DNA of 64,000 nt from Ahaetulla prasina (Eukaryota > Chordata > Lepidosauria > Squamata > Colubridae), in assembly GCF_028640845.1 (NCBI RefSeq), contig NC_080541.1, positions 35,493,935 through 35,557,934 of the forward strand. The letters run 5' to 3'. Position 1 is the first letter of the stretch. Each line of letters opens with the position of its first letter. The translations under genes were made by a program, and so were the position numbers. The notes beneath the pieces were generated by a model. That model was not told where the DNA came from and made no database searches. It saw only the letters and a list, made by a program, of their open reading frames with translations. This document shows, in pieces, positions 9,673 to 19,965 of the stretch.

Positions 9673-12600
9673 TTCCCTACCCTGTCGCTGATGTCCTTAT
9701 CCATTAAGGGCCACCATACATAACTCCTCGCTAAACTCTTCATCCTCACAATCCCTGGGTGGCCCACATGCAACAGTTCCAACACATTTCCGCGTAATTT
9801 TTCTGGGATAACTACCCTATCCCCCCATAACAGACACCCCCCTTGAACCGACAGTTCTGATCGTTTTTTCGCAAAGTCTTTGAAACGCTCGCCCGGCGCA
9901 GCGGGCCAACCCCTTTGCACCCAACCGATTACAGTCCGTATTGTAATGTCCCTGTAAGATGCCCTAGCCACCTGCTTGGATGTGACTGGGCCAGAGTCCA
10001 AAGAGTCAATTAGCAAGATGGGTGTCCCCGGGGTGGGGTCTTCAATTGTCTCTGGTAAAGGGCATCTGCTCAGAGCGTCCGCATGCCCTAAGTCTTTTCC
10101 TGGGCGGTGGAGCAATTTGTAGGAGTATGCCGCTAGGAAAATAGTCCATCGGGTCAGCCTGGGAGAAAGTGCCACGGGTGTTGGGCGGTCACCCGCTAAG
10201 AGTCCTAGAAGGGGTCTGTGGTCCGTGACTATCTCGAAATCTCGCCCGAACAAGTATTCGTGGAATTTCTTAACCCCGGAGACTATGGCCAACGCTTCCC
10301 TATCTAGCTGGCTGTAGTTCCTTTCCGCAGAGGACATCGTCCGGGAATAATACGCTATAGGGGCTTCTGTTCCATTCGGTAACCTATGGCTGAGCACCGC
10401 CCCCACCCCATATGGTGAAGCATCGCAAACTAGCACTAGTGGCAACGTGCCATTGTACTGGATGAGGAGGCTATCGCTGGACAAAAGGTTTTTTACCCCC
10501 TCAAATGCCCTAGCCTCTTCTCTGCCCCAGGACCACACAGCTTTCTTTGCTAGCAACTTATGTAGCGGTTCGGCTACTGTTGCTTTATTCTTCAAGAATA
10601 CCGCATAGAAATTAACAAGCCCCAAGAATGCCTGTAATTCTGTTTTATTTTTGGGGGCTGGGGCCTTTCTAATGGCCCGTACCTTGCTCTCCGTGGGGTG
10701 GATCCCTTCCCTGTCTATTCGGTATCCTAGGAATTCTACAGATTTCACCCCAATGTGGCATTTGTTGAGCTTAACTTTAAGCCCAGCAGACCTAAAAATG
10801 CCCAACACCTTCCTTAGTTTTACCCCGAGTTCCTCTAAGTTTTCAGCTGATACCAATACATCGTCGAAGTATGGTACCACTCCTGGTAGGCCCTGTAATA
10901 ATCGCTCCATTAGGTTCTGGAAGAGCCCTGGGGCCACGCTAACTACAAACTGGAGTCGCGTACATTTGAAAGCCCCACGGTGCGTGACAATTGTCTGCGC
11001 CTCAGCTGTGCTGCTATCTACAGGTAGCTGCTGGTAGGCTTGGGCCAAATCGAGTTTGGCGAAGACCTGCCCTTGCCCTAATGAGTGCAGCAAATGTTGT
11101 ACCACTGGAACGGGGTATGCACTTTTCTGCAATGCTTTGTTAAGCGTTGCTTTGTAGTCAGCGCAAATCCAGACCGATCCGTCCGGTTTGACTGGGGTAA
11201 CTATGGGTGTCTCCCATTTTGCATGATCGACGGGGACTAATATTCCCTGGCTTACTAGCTTGTCTAATTCTCGGTCAATTTTGGGCTTTAGGGCGAATGG
11301 AACCCTCCTAGCCTTTAACCGGATGGGGGCGACTTGGGGGTCAAGGTTGAAAGAAATAGGGGTCCCCACGTACTTGGCCAGGCAATCCTTGAAAACGTCC
11401 TCAAACTCCTTCAGTAGTTCATCTCTGAAGATGACGTTGCTCCTGTGGACCCCGGTCACTCCCATGCCCAAAGCTCGGAACCAGTCCAGCCCTAGCAAGC
11501 TCGGTAGAGTTCCGTTTACTATGGTGATTGGCAGGGTCTTTTTGAATTGTCCATATTTGACTTGGACGGATGTGACTCCTCGAACAGGGATCCGATTCCC
11601 TTGGTAGTCCTGCACTCTCAGCTTCTGGGTTTGTAGCTGACGTTTTGCGATGGCTGGCAGGTCTCTCACGACGGTGTCCCAGGACATAATTGTGATTGAC
11701 GACCCCGTGTCTACTTCCATTTGGTACTGCACCTCTTCAATGTAGACTTGGGTAAATATTTTCTTCTCTAGTCGTGTCGATGCGTGGCCCACTCTCACAG
11801 TGGTCTGGTTTAACTTCGCGCCCTTTTTAAATGGACCAATCCCGGGCCGCTTCGCTGCTCCCGCGCTCTGATTGGTCGGTTTGAATTTTTGGCGGGAAGG
11901 TTGGGGGGCTCGGCAGGCCCGAGCTATGTGTCCTTTTTTTTCACACCGCCGACAAACCACGTCCTTGAATCTGCAGTTTTGCCGTTGGTGTTGCCCCCCA
12001 CAACTCACACATTCGTCCCGGTCACCTCTCTCCAGCCTCCCGGTGTGGAACACCTCTTCCTCTTCCTCACCTTCCGATTCGGCCTGGACTTCCTCGCTGT
12101 GGACCGGTGTAGTCTTTGTCCCGGCACCCTGCGCGTTTGGCTTTTGCAAGGTCTCCGCCGCCTTGGTGGACATCTCGTGAGCTCTGGCTTCATCCAGGGC
12201 TATCGCTAAAGTCAGGTTGCTTTTAGACAGCAGCCGCCTTTGTAGTCTGATGTCCCTGACCCCACAAATGAGTTGTTCGAGTAAGGAATCCTCCAAATCT
12301 CTGTACTCACAGTGGTTTGCGGCTTTCCTCAACGCGGCCATGTACACGCTTATTGATTCGCCCTCTCGCTGTACCCGTTGCCTCAACTCGAACCGTTGGA
12401 CGAACTTTGAGGGTACCGGTGTGTAGTGCGCTCGAAGTGTTGTTTGTAGTGTCTGCCACGGTACCGATTGTACCGGCGTTGGCTCCGAGAGTGACTCTGC
12501 CGTGTCGAAGACCTCTGGACCGCAGTGGCTCAGGAAGTACGCTCGCTTCCGATTATCCGAGACTCCCTGTAGTTCGTTTGCTTCGAGGAAACACTCGAAA

Positions 12601-12743
12601 TGAGCCATGTATGACCCCCATTTCTCCTTTGCTGGGTCAAATGGCGCTGGCGGCGTGTAGCTGGACATCGCTATTTTCTGCCTTCGAGAACTGGCTGGGT
12701 TTTTTGAATTCCTGGTTCCGTCAGCTCTTTTGTTCGATCTCAC
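9582..12743 (-). CDS. gag-pol polyprotein (Mag-like, Ty3/gypsy), copy 1
   Basis: An uninterrupted 1,053-codon frame on the minus strand. The likely true start is the second methionine, residue 26, because copy 2 aligns from there (TGYTPP against SSYTPP). In order: a gag capsid-like region (about 30-200), an acidic linker (222-230), a CCHC zinc knuckle (C264, C267, H272, C277), an aspartic protease with DTGS at 345-348, a reverse transcriptase with YFDD at 625-628, an RNase H (D774 in VCDAS, D841 in TDHRP), and the integrase HHCC zinc site (H992, H995, C1025, C1028). It stops at about 1,053 just before the integrase core because of a frameshift near 9600. The product packages and copies the element's RNA in the cytoplasm. 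Gag and pol share one frame, as in other Mag-type elements. All plus-strand open frames here are shadows. Confidence 0.95.
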   Translation of the reverse strand: MRSNKRADGTRNSKNPASSRRQKIAMSSYTPPAPFDPAKEKWGSYMAHFECFLEANELQGVSDNRKRAYFLSHCGPEVFDTAESLSEPTPVQSVPWQTLQTTLRAHYTPVPSKFVQRFELRQRVQREGESISVYMAALRKAANHCEYRDLEDSLLEQLICGVRDIRLQRRLLSKSNLTLAIALDEARAHEMSTKAAETLQKPNAQGAGTKTTPVHSEEVQAESEGEEEEEVFHTGRLERGDRDECVSCGGQHQRQNCRFKDVVCRRCEKKGHIARACRAPQPSRQKFKPTNQSAGAAKRPGIGPFKKGAKLNQTTVRVGHASTRLEKKIFTQVYIEEVQYQMEVDTGSSITIMSWDTVVRDLPAIAKRQLQTQKLRVQDYQGNRIPVRGVTSVQVKYGQFKKTLPITIVNGTLPSLLGLDWFRALGMGVTGVHRSNVIFRDELLKEFEDVFKDCLAKYVGTPISFNLDPQVAPIRLKARRVPFALKPKIDRELDKLVSQGILVPVDHAKWETPIVTPVKPDGSVWICADYKATLNKALQKSAYPVPVVQHLLHSLGQGQVFAKLDLAQAYQQLPVDSSTAEAQTIVTHRGAFKCTRLQFVVSVAPGLFQNLMERLLQGLPGVVPYFDDVLVSAENLEELGVKLRKVLGIFRSAGLKVKLNKCHIGVKSVEFLGYRIDREGIHPTESKVRAIRKAPAPKNKTELQAFLGLVNFYAVFLKNKATVAEPLHKLLAKKAVWSWGREEARAFEGVKNLLSSDSLLIQYNGTLPLVLVCDASPYGVGAVLSHRLPNGTEAPIAYYSRTMSSAERNYSQLDREALAIVSGVKKFHEYLFGRDFEIVTDHRPLLGLLAGDRPTPVALSPRLTRWTIFLAAYSYKLLHRPGKDLGHADALSRCPLPETIEDPTPGTPILLIDSLDSGPVTSKQVARASYRDITIRTVIGWVQRGWPAAPGERFKDFAKKRSELSVQGGCLLWGDRVVIPEKLRGNVLELLHVGHPGIVRMKSLARSYVWWPLMDKDISDRVGKCQSCQESRSLPLQPQLEWEKPQGHGPGFT

Positions 12744-12752
12744 TGCCTCAAC

Positions 12753-12770
12753 ATCCCATCCTCGTCGCCA
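12753..12770 (-). other. Primer binding site, tRNA-Ser(GCT)
   Basis: The plus strand reads atcccatcctcgtcgcca, which as I recall it equals the 3' 18 nt of vertebrate tRNA-Ser(GCT) including CCA. It lies one base from the 5' LTR. The same 18 nt occur at 19085-19102 in copy 2. Confidence 0.85.
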
Positions 12771-12771
12771 A

Positions 12772-12959
12772 TGTTAAGTTCGGGCAATGAAGAGGCAGGA
12801 GACCAGTGAGTGACAACAGCTCTTTAGTTTATTGTGACCCCAGCAAGCACAACCGGCAAAACCCCCTCTTTAAATACTCTTTTGGTTGAGGCTTCAACCA
12901 ATCAGCAACGTGCAATTTTCCCGCCCAAAATTCCCTCTCAAAGTTCAAAATACATTACA
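12772..12959 (-). repeat. 5' LTR of Mag-like copy 1
   Basis: The partner of 8385-8572. It would contain the element's promoter, directing transcription leftward. Confidence 0.95.
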
Positions 12960-12964
12960 ACAAC

Positions 12965-13379
12965 AATGGAAATTGATGAAAATTGATCACACATATCAAT
13001 AACAAGGCACTTAGAACTAGCTAAAGACCATCTGTGGTAACTTGGTTTGAATTTAGCCTTATGCTGAGATACCATATATGCGGCAGGATAAATGTATTTG
13101 ATCAAGATCCATAGATTATGAAGAGTTTCTAACTCTTTAACAAAAACACCAAATTAGGTTGTTGCATGTACACAGAATTTGCTTAGAATGTATTCTTGCA
13201 ATTGTTTTAAATGGATATAATAACAGACTATGCATTTCAGTGTCATTGAAAGAAATTAATTTAGTTTGACTATAAGAAGAGGAGAAATTGAAGAGTGATA
13301 TATACTAATCAATAAGATCAACTCTGATGGATGTAGAAAATGTGAAGGAAATAAGAACTTTTTCTTTGATATTTTTATT
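12965..13379. other. Intergenic, nothing recognised
   Basis: The first few bases continue the Bov-B CAACAA tail; the remainder is AT-rich unique-looking DNA. Confidence 0.5.
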
Positions 13380-13625
13380 TATTTTACTTATTTATTTTAT
13401 CAAGCATGTATAAGATAACAGATATAAGTATAAACATGATTATGAATACAGGAAATGGATATGAATAAATGGGGACAGTAGGACAGGGATGGTAGGCACT
13501 CTGAGGTGGTAAGGAAAAAAAAGCAGTAGAAACATCTGTCTTCTGAGAACATGAGACTGGAAGAACTGGTATGTGGATTTACTATACAGTGTCATAATTC
13601 TTTGGCAGCGAAAAAATATAAATAG
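13380..13625 (-). mobile_element. Decayed LINE 3' fragment (same family as 60896-61399)
   Basis: It shares scattered blocks such as AGGACAGGGATGGTAGGCAC with the LINE 3' ends at 58877-59457 (inverted) and 60896-61399. It is old and truncated. Confidence 0.5.
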
Positions 13626-14339
13626 GATAAACATACAAATTCCGATGTGTAATCCCCCCTCCCCCGGGCCCCTGTCTTTCCCACAACTCTTTGTGCTTTT
13701 ATTTTTTTATATATTTCAGCAATGTAAATATGGCTGCCCGTCTCACTGCAGTGGATTTTTATTACAGACTTTAATTAATTCTCTTTAATTGCTATTTATT
13801 TCCTATCTTTGTTTAACTCCATATGTAATTAAAGATATAATGATATGACTGTTCTTGGCAAATCAACTTTAATCCCTTCCTTGAAGACAAACCCACTCTT
13901 TGTTTATGATGAGCTATGCAGGAACAGGGTTTGGAAAAATGTGCTCAAGATAGCAATTTTCTAGTATTAAAATACCTTACCACAGCCTTTACTCACATAC
14001 AAAAAATGTAGTATTTCTGCAGACCCTGCGGTATTATGAAGGATGTTCACATACTGATTTATTGGTGGTACTAAGCATATTTATCTAGAGTTAAATTGTG
14101 CATGGTTTCCAAAGTTTCAAAAGTAAAAATAGGAGCACATTTTTCACACCCCTAGTCAATTAATCACAAATTATTGTGATTCTATTGTTAAGCATACTAC
14201 TGCAGATCACAGAATCCAATACAAATGAGCAAGAATGCTTTGAAATGGGAACAACTGGAAATTCCATGTTATATAAAACAAACCCCACTTCCTCTTTCAT
14301 AGCCAGGTGAAACACAATTTCTTGCATGTTCAAGCTTAT
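13626..14339. other. AT-rich intergenic DNA
   Basis: No gene or repeat family can be supported. Confidence 0.5.
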
Positions 14340-14343
14340 GATT

Positions 14344-14381
14344 ATGAACTCCTCCTCCTCCTCCTCCTCTTCTTCTTCATA
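14344..14381. repeat. (CTC)n/(TTC)n microsatellite
   Basis: A run of CTC units grading into TTC. Confidence 0.85.
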
Positions 14382-14449
14382 AAGAGCCTTCGGTACTTCT
14401 CGGTAGCCTCCCAGGGAGAAGCACCAAAGTTTACTAAAGCTTACTAAAA

Positions 14450-14713
14450 TTAGAATTATTTATTTGCCAAGTGTGATTAGACACACAAGGAATTTGTCTC
14501 CGGTGCATAAACTCTCAGTGTACATCCAACAATAGTGAGAGATGATTATCATAGTCATTGTAAAAATATAGTCATCATAAAACATTAGATACAACACTTA
14601 GTCATGAATACTAAATAAGCAATCAACATAATTCAAACTAGGATACTAATTAAACAATTTAAATTGTAAGATACAAGCAACAAGTTATGGTCATAATAAG
14701 ATAAGATGTTAGG
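14450..14713 (-). mobile_element. L2-like LINE, 3' portion (left of Mag-like insertion)
   Basis: The 3' end of an L2-like LINE on the minus strand, with the family signature GCCAAGTGTGATTAGACACAC near 14466 (also near 31646, and inverted near 59680). The rest of the LINE resumes at 19293 beyond the Mag-like element; TTAGG is duplicated at the junctions. Confidence 0.7.
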
Positions 14714-14902
14714 TGTTATGTTCGGGTATTGACGAGGCAGGAGACCAGGTTAGTGACAACAGCTCTTTAATATAGTGTGACCCAGCCGAAACTCTGGAGA
14801 AAAACCTCTCCTTATATACACTTCAGCCAGAGGCTGCATCCAATCAGAAGCGAGATACTTCCCGCCTAAAACTCCCGCCAAAACTTACAGTAATACATTA
14901 CA
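14714..14902 (-). repeat. 3' LTR of Mag-like copy 2
   Basis: 189 bp, TG..CA ends, apparently identical to 19104-19292. Confidence 0.95.
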
Positions 14903-14915
14903 CTCCTTCCCTCCC
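14903..14915 (-). other. Polypurine tract, copy 2
   Basis: On the minus strand this reads GGGAGGGAAGGAG next to the 3' LTR, as in copy 1. Confidence 0.9.
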
Positions 14916-14942
14916 AGAAGGCACTTTGCCAATATTTGCATA

Positions 14943-17900
14943 TTACTTCTCTACGTAGTCCCGCAGGTACGTGGGGCGTCTCCTGACTCTCCCGGACCTG
15001 CGCAGTTCACTTTCTGGAGTTGAGTCGAGCTTGCCGGAGGGGCTTTTCGTTCCTCTGAGCTCCTCCTCCCGGCCATCCGGCCCTGGATTATTCGCCGGCT
15101 CGGACCTGCTGTCCTCTAGAGGGACCTGAGGGTGTCGCTGGACCTCGCCTGACTCAGATAAGTCTCTGTTTGGTTCTACGCTTTCTGTTTGTTCTCGGCT
15201 CCAGTCAGCTGTGGGGTTAATTAAATCATAGTCAGGGCTGGTCTCGCCTAATTCTGCCTTATCGCTCAATCTGTTTCTTAATTGATCTATGTCGCGCCCA
15301 AACTCTGCCATCGCCTATTTCCACTAGATAAGATTTGGGGCCCGTTTGTCTATGACTATCCCCTCTTCCAGCTTGGGCCGTCGCTGTAATTATGTGCCCA
15401 CACTGAGTCTCCTATGTTTAATTCCGGATTCTATCTGGTTTTGTTTTGAACCCGTCCTGCACGTAGTTCGGTGTAGCCGGTCTAGCGGGCACCGTAGCTT
15501 CCGCCCATTAATAGCTCGGCTGGGCTGCGGCGGTGGCCACACAGGGGTCCTGTGTTGGACGGTTAGGAATGCGTCGATTTGTGCCTGCCAATCGCCGGGC
15601 CGCTTCGTGATAGCGCTTCTTTCGCACTCGAACAAAGCGTTCAGCAAGGCCGTTCGACGCAGGGTGGAACGGCGCTGAGAGGCATGTCGGATGCCCTCTT
15701 CAGCCAGGTACCCTTCAAATAATGCTGCGGTGAACTGTGGGCGTTATCGGACACGAGGGTGTCCGGTAGCCCGTGCGTGGCGAAAAGGTGTTTTAGTGCT
15801 GCAATGACAGCTCCGCGGTTGTGGATTTCATTAAGATGATCTCCAGCCATTTGGAGAATGCATCCACCACAATTAGAAATGTTTGGCCGTGGAAGGGCCG
15901 CAAAATCAATGTGTATGCGGGACCAAGGGCCTTGGGGTTTCTCCCACTCCAACACTGGGGCCGAGGTGGTAGTGGTCTGGATTCCTGACATACCTGGCAT
16001 CGGCCAACCCTGTCACTGATTTCCCTGTCCATTAGGGGCCACCAGACATAGCTCCTGGCTAGCCCTTCATCCTCACAATTCCTGGGTGACCCTCATGCAG
16101 GAGTTCCAGGACTTTTTCTCAGCTTCTCTGGAACTACCACCCTATCCCCCAGAGCAGGCACCCCTTGCACAGACAATTCCCTTTTTCTTTACAAACTCTC
16201 TAAACGGTCGCCCGGTAGCGGCCATCCCTTTGAACCCAACCGATTACAGTTCTTAAAACAATGTCCCGGTAGGAGGCCCGAGCCACTTCCTGCGATGTGA
16301 CTGGGCCAGAGTCCCAAGAGTCAATTAGTAGAACGGGGTGCCCGGAGTAGGGTCCTCGATTTCCCGGCAATGGGCATCTGCTCAATGCGTCCGCATGCCC
16401 CAGCTCTTTCCAGGTCGATGCTGCAGTTTGTAGAGTAGGCGGCCAGAAAAATAGTCCATCTGGTCAGCCGGGGTGATAGTGCCACTGGCGTTGGGCGGTC
16501 GCCAGCCAGTAATCCCAATAGCGGTCTGTGGTCAGTGATAATTTCAAAGTCTCTCCCAAAAACGTATTCGTGAAATTTTTTCACCCCTGACACTATTGCG
16601 AGAGCCTCCCTATCTAGCTGGCTGTAATTTCTCTCAGCCGGGACATCGCTCGTGAATAGAACGCTATAGGGGCTTCAGTGCCGTTTGGGAGTCTGTGGCT
16701 AAGTACAGCTCCTACTCCATAGGGGACGCATCACAAACCAATACTAACGGCAGTCTGTTGTTGTATTGTATTAACAGGCTATCGCTTGATAGCAAACTTT
16801 TTACTGCCTCAAATGCCCTATTCTCTGACTTCCCCCACGACCAAGCAGTGTTTTTTCCAAGCAATTTATGCAGCGGTTCAGCAACGGTTGCCTTGTCTTT
16901 TAAAAACACGGCATAAAAGTTTACCAGACCCAGGAAAGCCTGGAGTTCTGTCTTGTTTTTGGGTGCTGGGGCTCTTTATCGCCTTGACTTTGCTCTCAGT
17001 GGGTGAATCCCTTTTTGTCTATTCTATAGCCCAAAATTCAACAGATTCGACCCCTATCTGACACTTGCTTGCTTTGACTTTTAATCCTGCCGACCTAAAA
17101 ATGGCCAAAACTTTCCTTAATCGCTTCCCCAGTTCTCTTAAATCTTCCCCTGATACCAACACATCATCGAAATAGGGTACGACTCCCGGTAACCCTTGTA
17201 AGAGCCGCTCCATCAAATTTTCGAATAGCCCCGGGGCCACACTCACCCCGAACTGTAACCGGGTGCACTTAAAGGCACCCCGGTGCGTTACAATGGTCTG
17301 GGCTTCAGCTGTGCTAGCATCTACGGGTAGCTGTTGGTACGCTTGTGCCAAGTCTAATTTGGCGAAAACTTGTCCGTGCCCTAGTGAGTGCAATAAGTGT
17401 TGCACTACTGGAACTGGGTAGGCGCTTTTGCAATGCTTTGTTCAAGGTAGCCTTGTAATCAGCGCAAATTCTTATGGACCCGTCTGGTTTTATAGGGGTG
17501 ACGATTGGCGTCTCCCATTTGGCATGGTCAACTGGCACTAGTATCCCCTGGCTGACTAATTTATCTAACTCTTTGTCGATTTTAGGTTTGAGTGCAAAAG
17601 GAACCCTCCTTGCCTTTAACCTAATGGGAGCTATTTGGGGGTCTAAATTGAAGGAGATAGGGGTCCCTTGTACTTGCCTAAACGGTCCTCGAATCGTCTG
17701 CGAATTCCTCCATTAGGGCGTTTTGCAGGTTGCATCCGCTCCGGTGGGCGCCAGTCACCCCATTCCCAACGCCCGGAACCAGTCTAGCCCCAGCAAGCTT
17801 GGCAAGGTTCCTCGACTAACGTGATGGGCAGGGTCTTTTCGTATGTCCCGTACTTGACCTCGACGGTCGTTGTCCCTCGAACAGGGATGCGGTTGCCCTG

Positions 17901-19027
17901 GTAATCCTGCACCCGGAGCCGTTGTTTCTGTAGCTTGCGCTTTGCGATGTGCGGCAAGGCTTTCACAAAAGTGTCCCAGGACATGATTGTGATAGCTGAT
18001 CCTGTGTCTACTTCCAGTCGGCACGGTACGCCTTCAATTGTCGGGTTTGTGAAGATCTTTTCTTGATGCGGGTAGCTGCGTGGTCTATGGTAACAGTCAT
18101 TCGGTTTGACTTCGCTCTTTCTTTCCTGGCCAATCGCGGTCGCCTCGCCGATCTCGCGCTCTGATTGGCTGGTTTGAAATTTCGGCGGAATGTGGGGTTT
18201 GCATCTCTGACTCAGAGCCGCTCTGATTGGCCGATTTGAATTTTCGGCGGAAGGTTGGGGTGCTCGGCAGACTTGAGCCAGGTGCCCTTCCTTTCACACC
18301 GCCGCAAATGGCGCCCTGAACTTACATCTTTGGCGCTGATGTCGCCCGCAACTTCCGCATTCCTCCGGGTCTTCCCTTGTCGATTTTCCGGTGTAGTGGA
18401 CTTCTTCCTCCTCTTCGCTGGTTGACTCACGATAGGTTTCTTCGTGGTGGACTGTGCTCGGCTTTGCGCCCGCCATCGGCGTGAGTCGCTTTGTAAGGTG
18501 TCTGCTGCATGGTTGGACATCTCATGGGCTCTGGCTTCGTCCAGGCGTTTGCCAATGTCAGGTTGCTCTTGGCTAGCAACCGTCTCCTCAAACGGATGTC
18601 TCTGACCCCCGTATAAGTTGTTCCAGCAGCTCTTCGTCCAGATCGCGGTACTGCAATGCTTGGAGGCTTGTCTCAGGGCTGCCATGTAGTCGCTGATAGA
18701 CTCGCCTTCTTGTTGCCTGCGCTCCCCAAACTCGCACGTCGAACGATTTGGACGGGCTGGTGCGTAGTGATTCTTCAGGAGGGTCTGAAGGGTCTGCCAC
18801 GATACGGAGTGTAGCGGTGTTGGCTCCGCTAGGGCTTCTGCGACGGCGATGACTGCGGACCCACAGTGGCTTATGAAGTAAGCCCGTTTGCGGTTGTCGG
18901 AGACTCCCTGTAGCTCGTTTGCCTCCAGGAAACTTTCGAAACGGGTCATATATATTCCCCATGTCTCCTGGGCAGGATCAAACGGAGTGGGTGGCGTGTA
19001 GCCGGTCATCGCTGCATTCGCTATCAC
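14943..19027 (-). pseudogene. gag-pol of Mag-like copy 2, many frameshifts
   Basis: The same domain order as copy 1 is visible in pieces. Gag begins at 19027 (likely start in the MTGYTPP segment). A zinc-knuckle region is garbled near 18300. The protease is at 17784-18024 (DTGS, then IMSWD), the reverse transcriptase at 17019-17538 (YFDD), RNase H pieces at 16321-16593 and 16712-16909, integrase zinc and core pieces at 15390-16032, and the basic C-terminal tail RRRPTYLRDYVEK at 14943-15311. Reading frame is lost repeatedly, mostly by apparent single-base losses. No functional polyprotein can be made from this sequence as given. Confidence 0.9.
18160..18262. repeat. ~62-bp tandem duplication within gag of copy 2
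   Basis: A block starting CTGATTGG and containing TTTGAA..TTCGGCGGAA occurs at 18161 and again at 18223, whereas copy 1 has it once (near 11866). This explains why copy 2 is not shorter than copy 1 despite its many base losses. Confidence 0.75.
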
Positions 19028-19084
19028 CTTGCTGGGTTTGATTCTCGTAGTGAGTTCAGCTCTGTTCTGGTGCTCTGCCTCAAG

Positions 19085-19102
19085 ATCCCATCCTCGTCGC
19101 CA
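19085..19102 (-). other. Primer binding site, tRNA-Ser(GCT), copy 2
   Basis: The same 18 nt as at 12753-12770, one base from the 5' LTR. Confidence 0.85.
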
Positions 19103-19103
19103 A

Positions 19104-19292
19104 TGTTATGTTCGGGTATTGACGAGGCAGGAGACCAGGTTAGTGACAACAGCTCTTTAATATAGTGTGACCCAGCCGAAACTCTGGAGAAAAACCTCTC
19201 CTTATATACACTTCAGCCAGAGGCTGCATCCAATCAGAAGCGAGATACTTCCCGCCTAAAACTCCCGCCAAAACTTACAGTAATACATTACA
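19104..19292 (-). repeat. 5' LTR of Mag-like copy 2
   Basis: 189 bp, the partner of 14714-14902. Confidence 0.95.
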
Positions 19293-19965
19293 TTAGGTAA
19301 TCGGGAAGATGAGAATAATGAGGTAATACTGCCATTCTAGATAGTTTGACAGTGTTGTCAGAATTAGTTGTTTAGCAGAGTGATGGCATGGGGGAAAAAA
19401 CTGTCTCGTTGTGTCTAGTTGTTCTGACATGCAGTGCCCTATAGCATAGGTTTGATGGTAGAAGTCGAAACTGTTTATGTCCAGGATGCGAGGGGTCTGT
19501 AGATATTTTCACAGCCATTCTTCTGGCTCATGCAGTATATAGTTCCTCAACGGAAGGCTGATTTGTAGCAATTGTTTTTTCTGCCGTTCTAATTATCCAT
19601 TGAAGTCTGTGTTTGTCTTGATTGGTTGCAGTGCCAAACTAGACAGTTATAGAGGTGCAGATGAGAGACTCAATAATTCCTCTATAGAACTTTATCAGTA
19701 GTTCCTTGAGCACCCTGAGCTTCCTGAGTTGGCGCAAGAAGAACATTCTTTGACCTTTTGATGACATATTTGATTTTAGGTGTCCGTTTTAAGTCGTGAG
19801 ATATTATAGAACCTAGAAACTGGAATGTCTCTACTGTTGCTACTGTGTTGTCTAGTATTGTGAGTGGTGGTAGTGTAGGAGGGCTTCTCCTAAAATCTAC
19901 TATCATTTCTACAGTTTTAAGTTTGTTTATGCTGTCATTAAGCAAAAGCAGGCTCAGGATACAAG
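19293..19965 (-). mobile_element. L2-like LINE, reverse-transcriptase C-terminal part and 3' UTR
   Basis: The continuation of the LINE at 14450-14713. On the minus strand 19682-19945 encodes a typical L2/Rex-type segment (EMIVDFRRSPP, then FQFLGSIISHDLK) with later frameshifts. The 5' part is missing. Confidence 0.75.

Larger units (their letters stand above)
8385..12959 (-). mobile_element. Mag-like Ty3/gypsy LTR retrotransposon, copy 1 (near intact)
   Basis: This complete 4,575-bp element is transcribed leftward. The 188-bp LTRs (8385-8572, 12772-12959) start TG and end CA. They differ at only about two positions by eye (T/A near the fifth base and one T/C near the 3' third). A 5-bp target duplication ACAAC lies at 8380-8384 and 12960-12964. 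The primer site matches a tRNA-Ser(GCT) 3' end, and a polypurine tract abuts the 3' LTR. The interior codes for gag, protease, reverse transcriptase, RNase H and integrase. Assignment to the Mag lineage (K02A2.6-like polyproteins) rests on my recollection of that family and on the tRNA-Ser primer. Confidence 0.93.
14714..19292 (-). mobile_element. Mag-like Ty3/gypsy LTR retrotransposon, copy 2 (frame-broken)
   Basis: A 4,579-bp element in the same orientation as copy 1, 1.75 kb away. The 189-bp LTRs (14714-14902, 19104-19292) appear identical by eye. The 5-bp duplication TTAGG lies at 14709-14713 and 19293-19297. The primer site and polypurine tract match copy 1 in type. The LTRs are clearly related to copy 1 but diverged (shared TGTTATGTTCGGG start and GTGACAACAGCTCTTTA block), so this is a sister subfamily, not a duplicate. 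Confidence 0.93.

Noticed and set aside
10651..12790. Plus-strand open frames of 70-160 codons
   Set aside because: Shadows of the minus-strand gag-pol frame of the Mag-like element.
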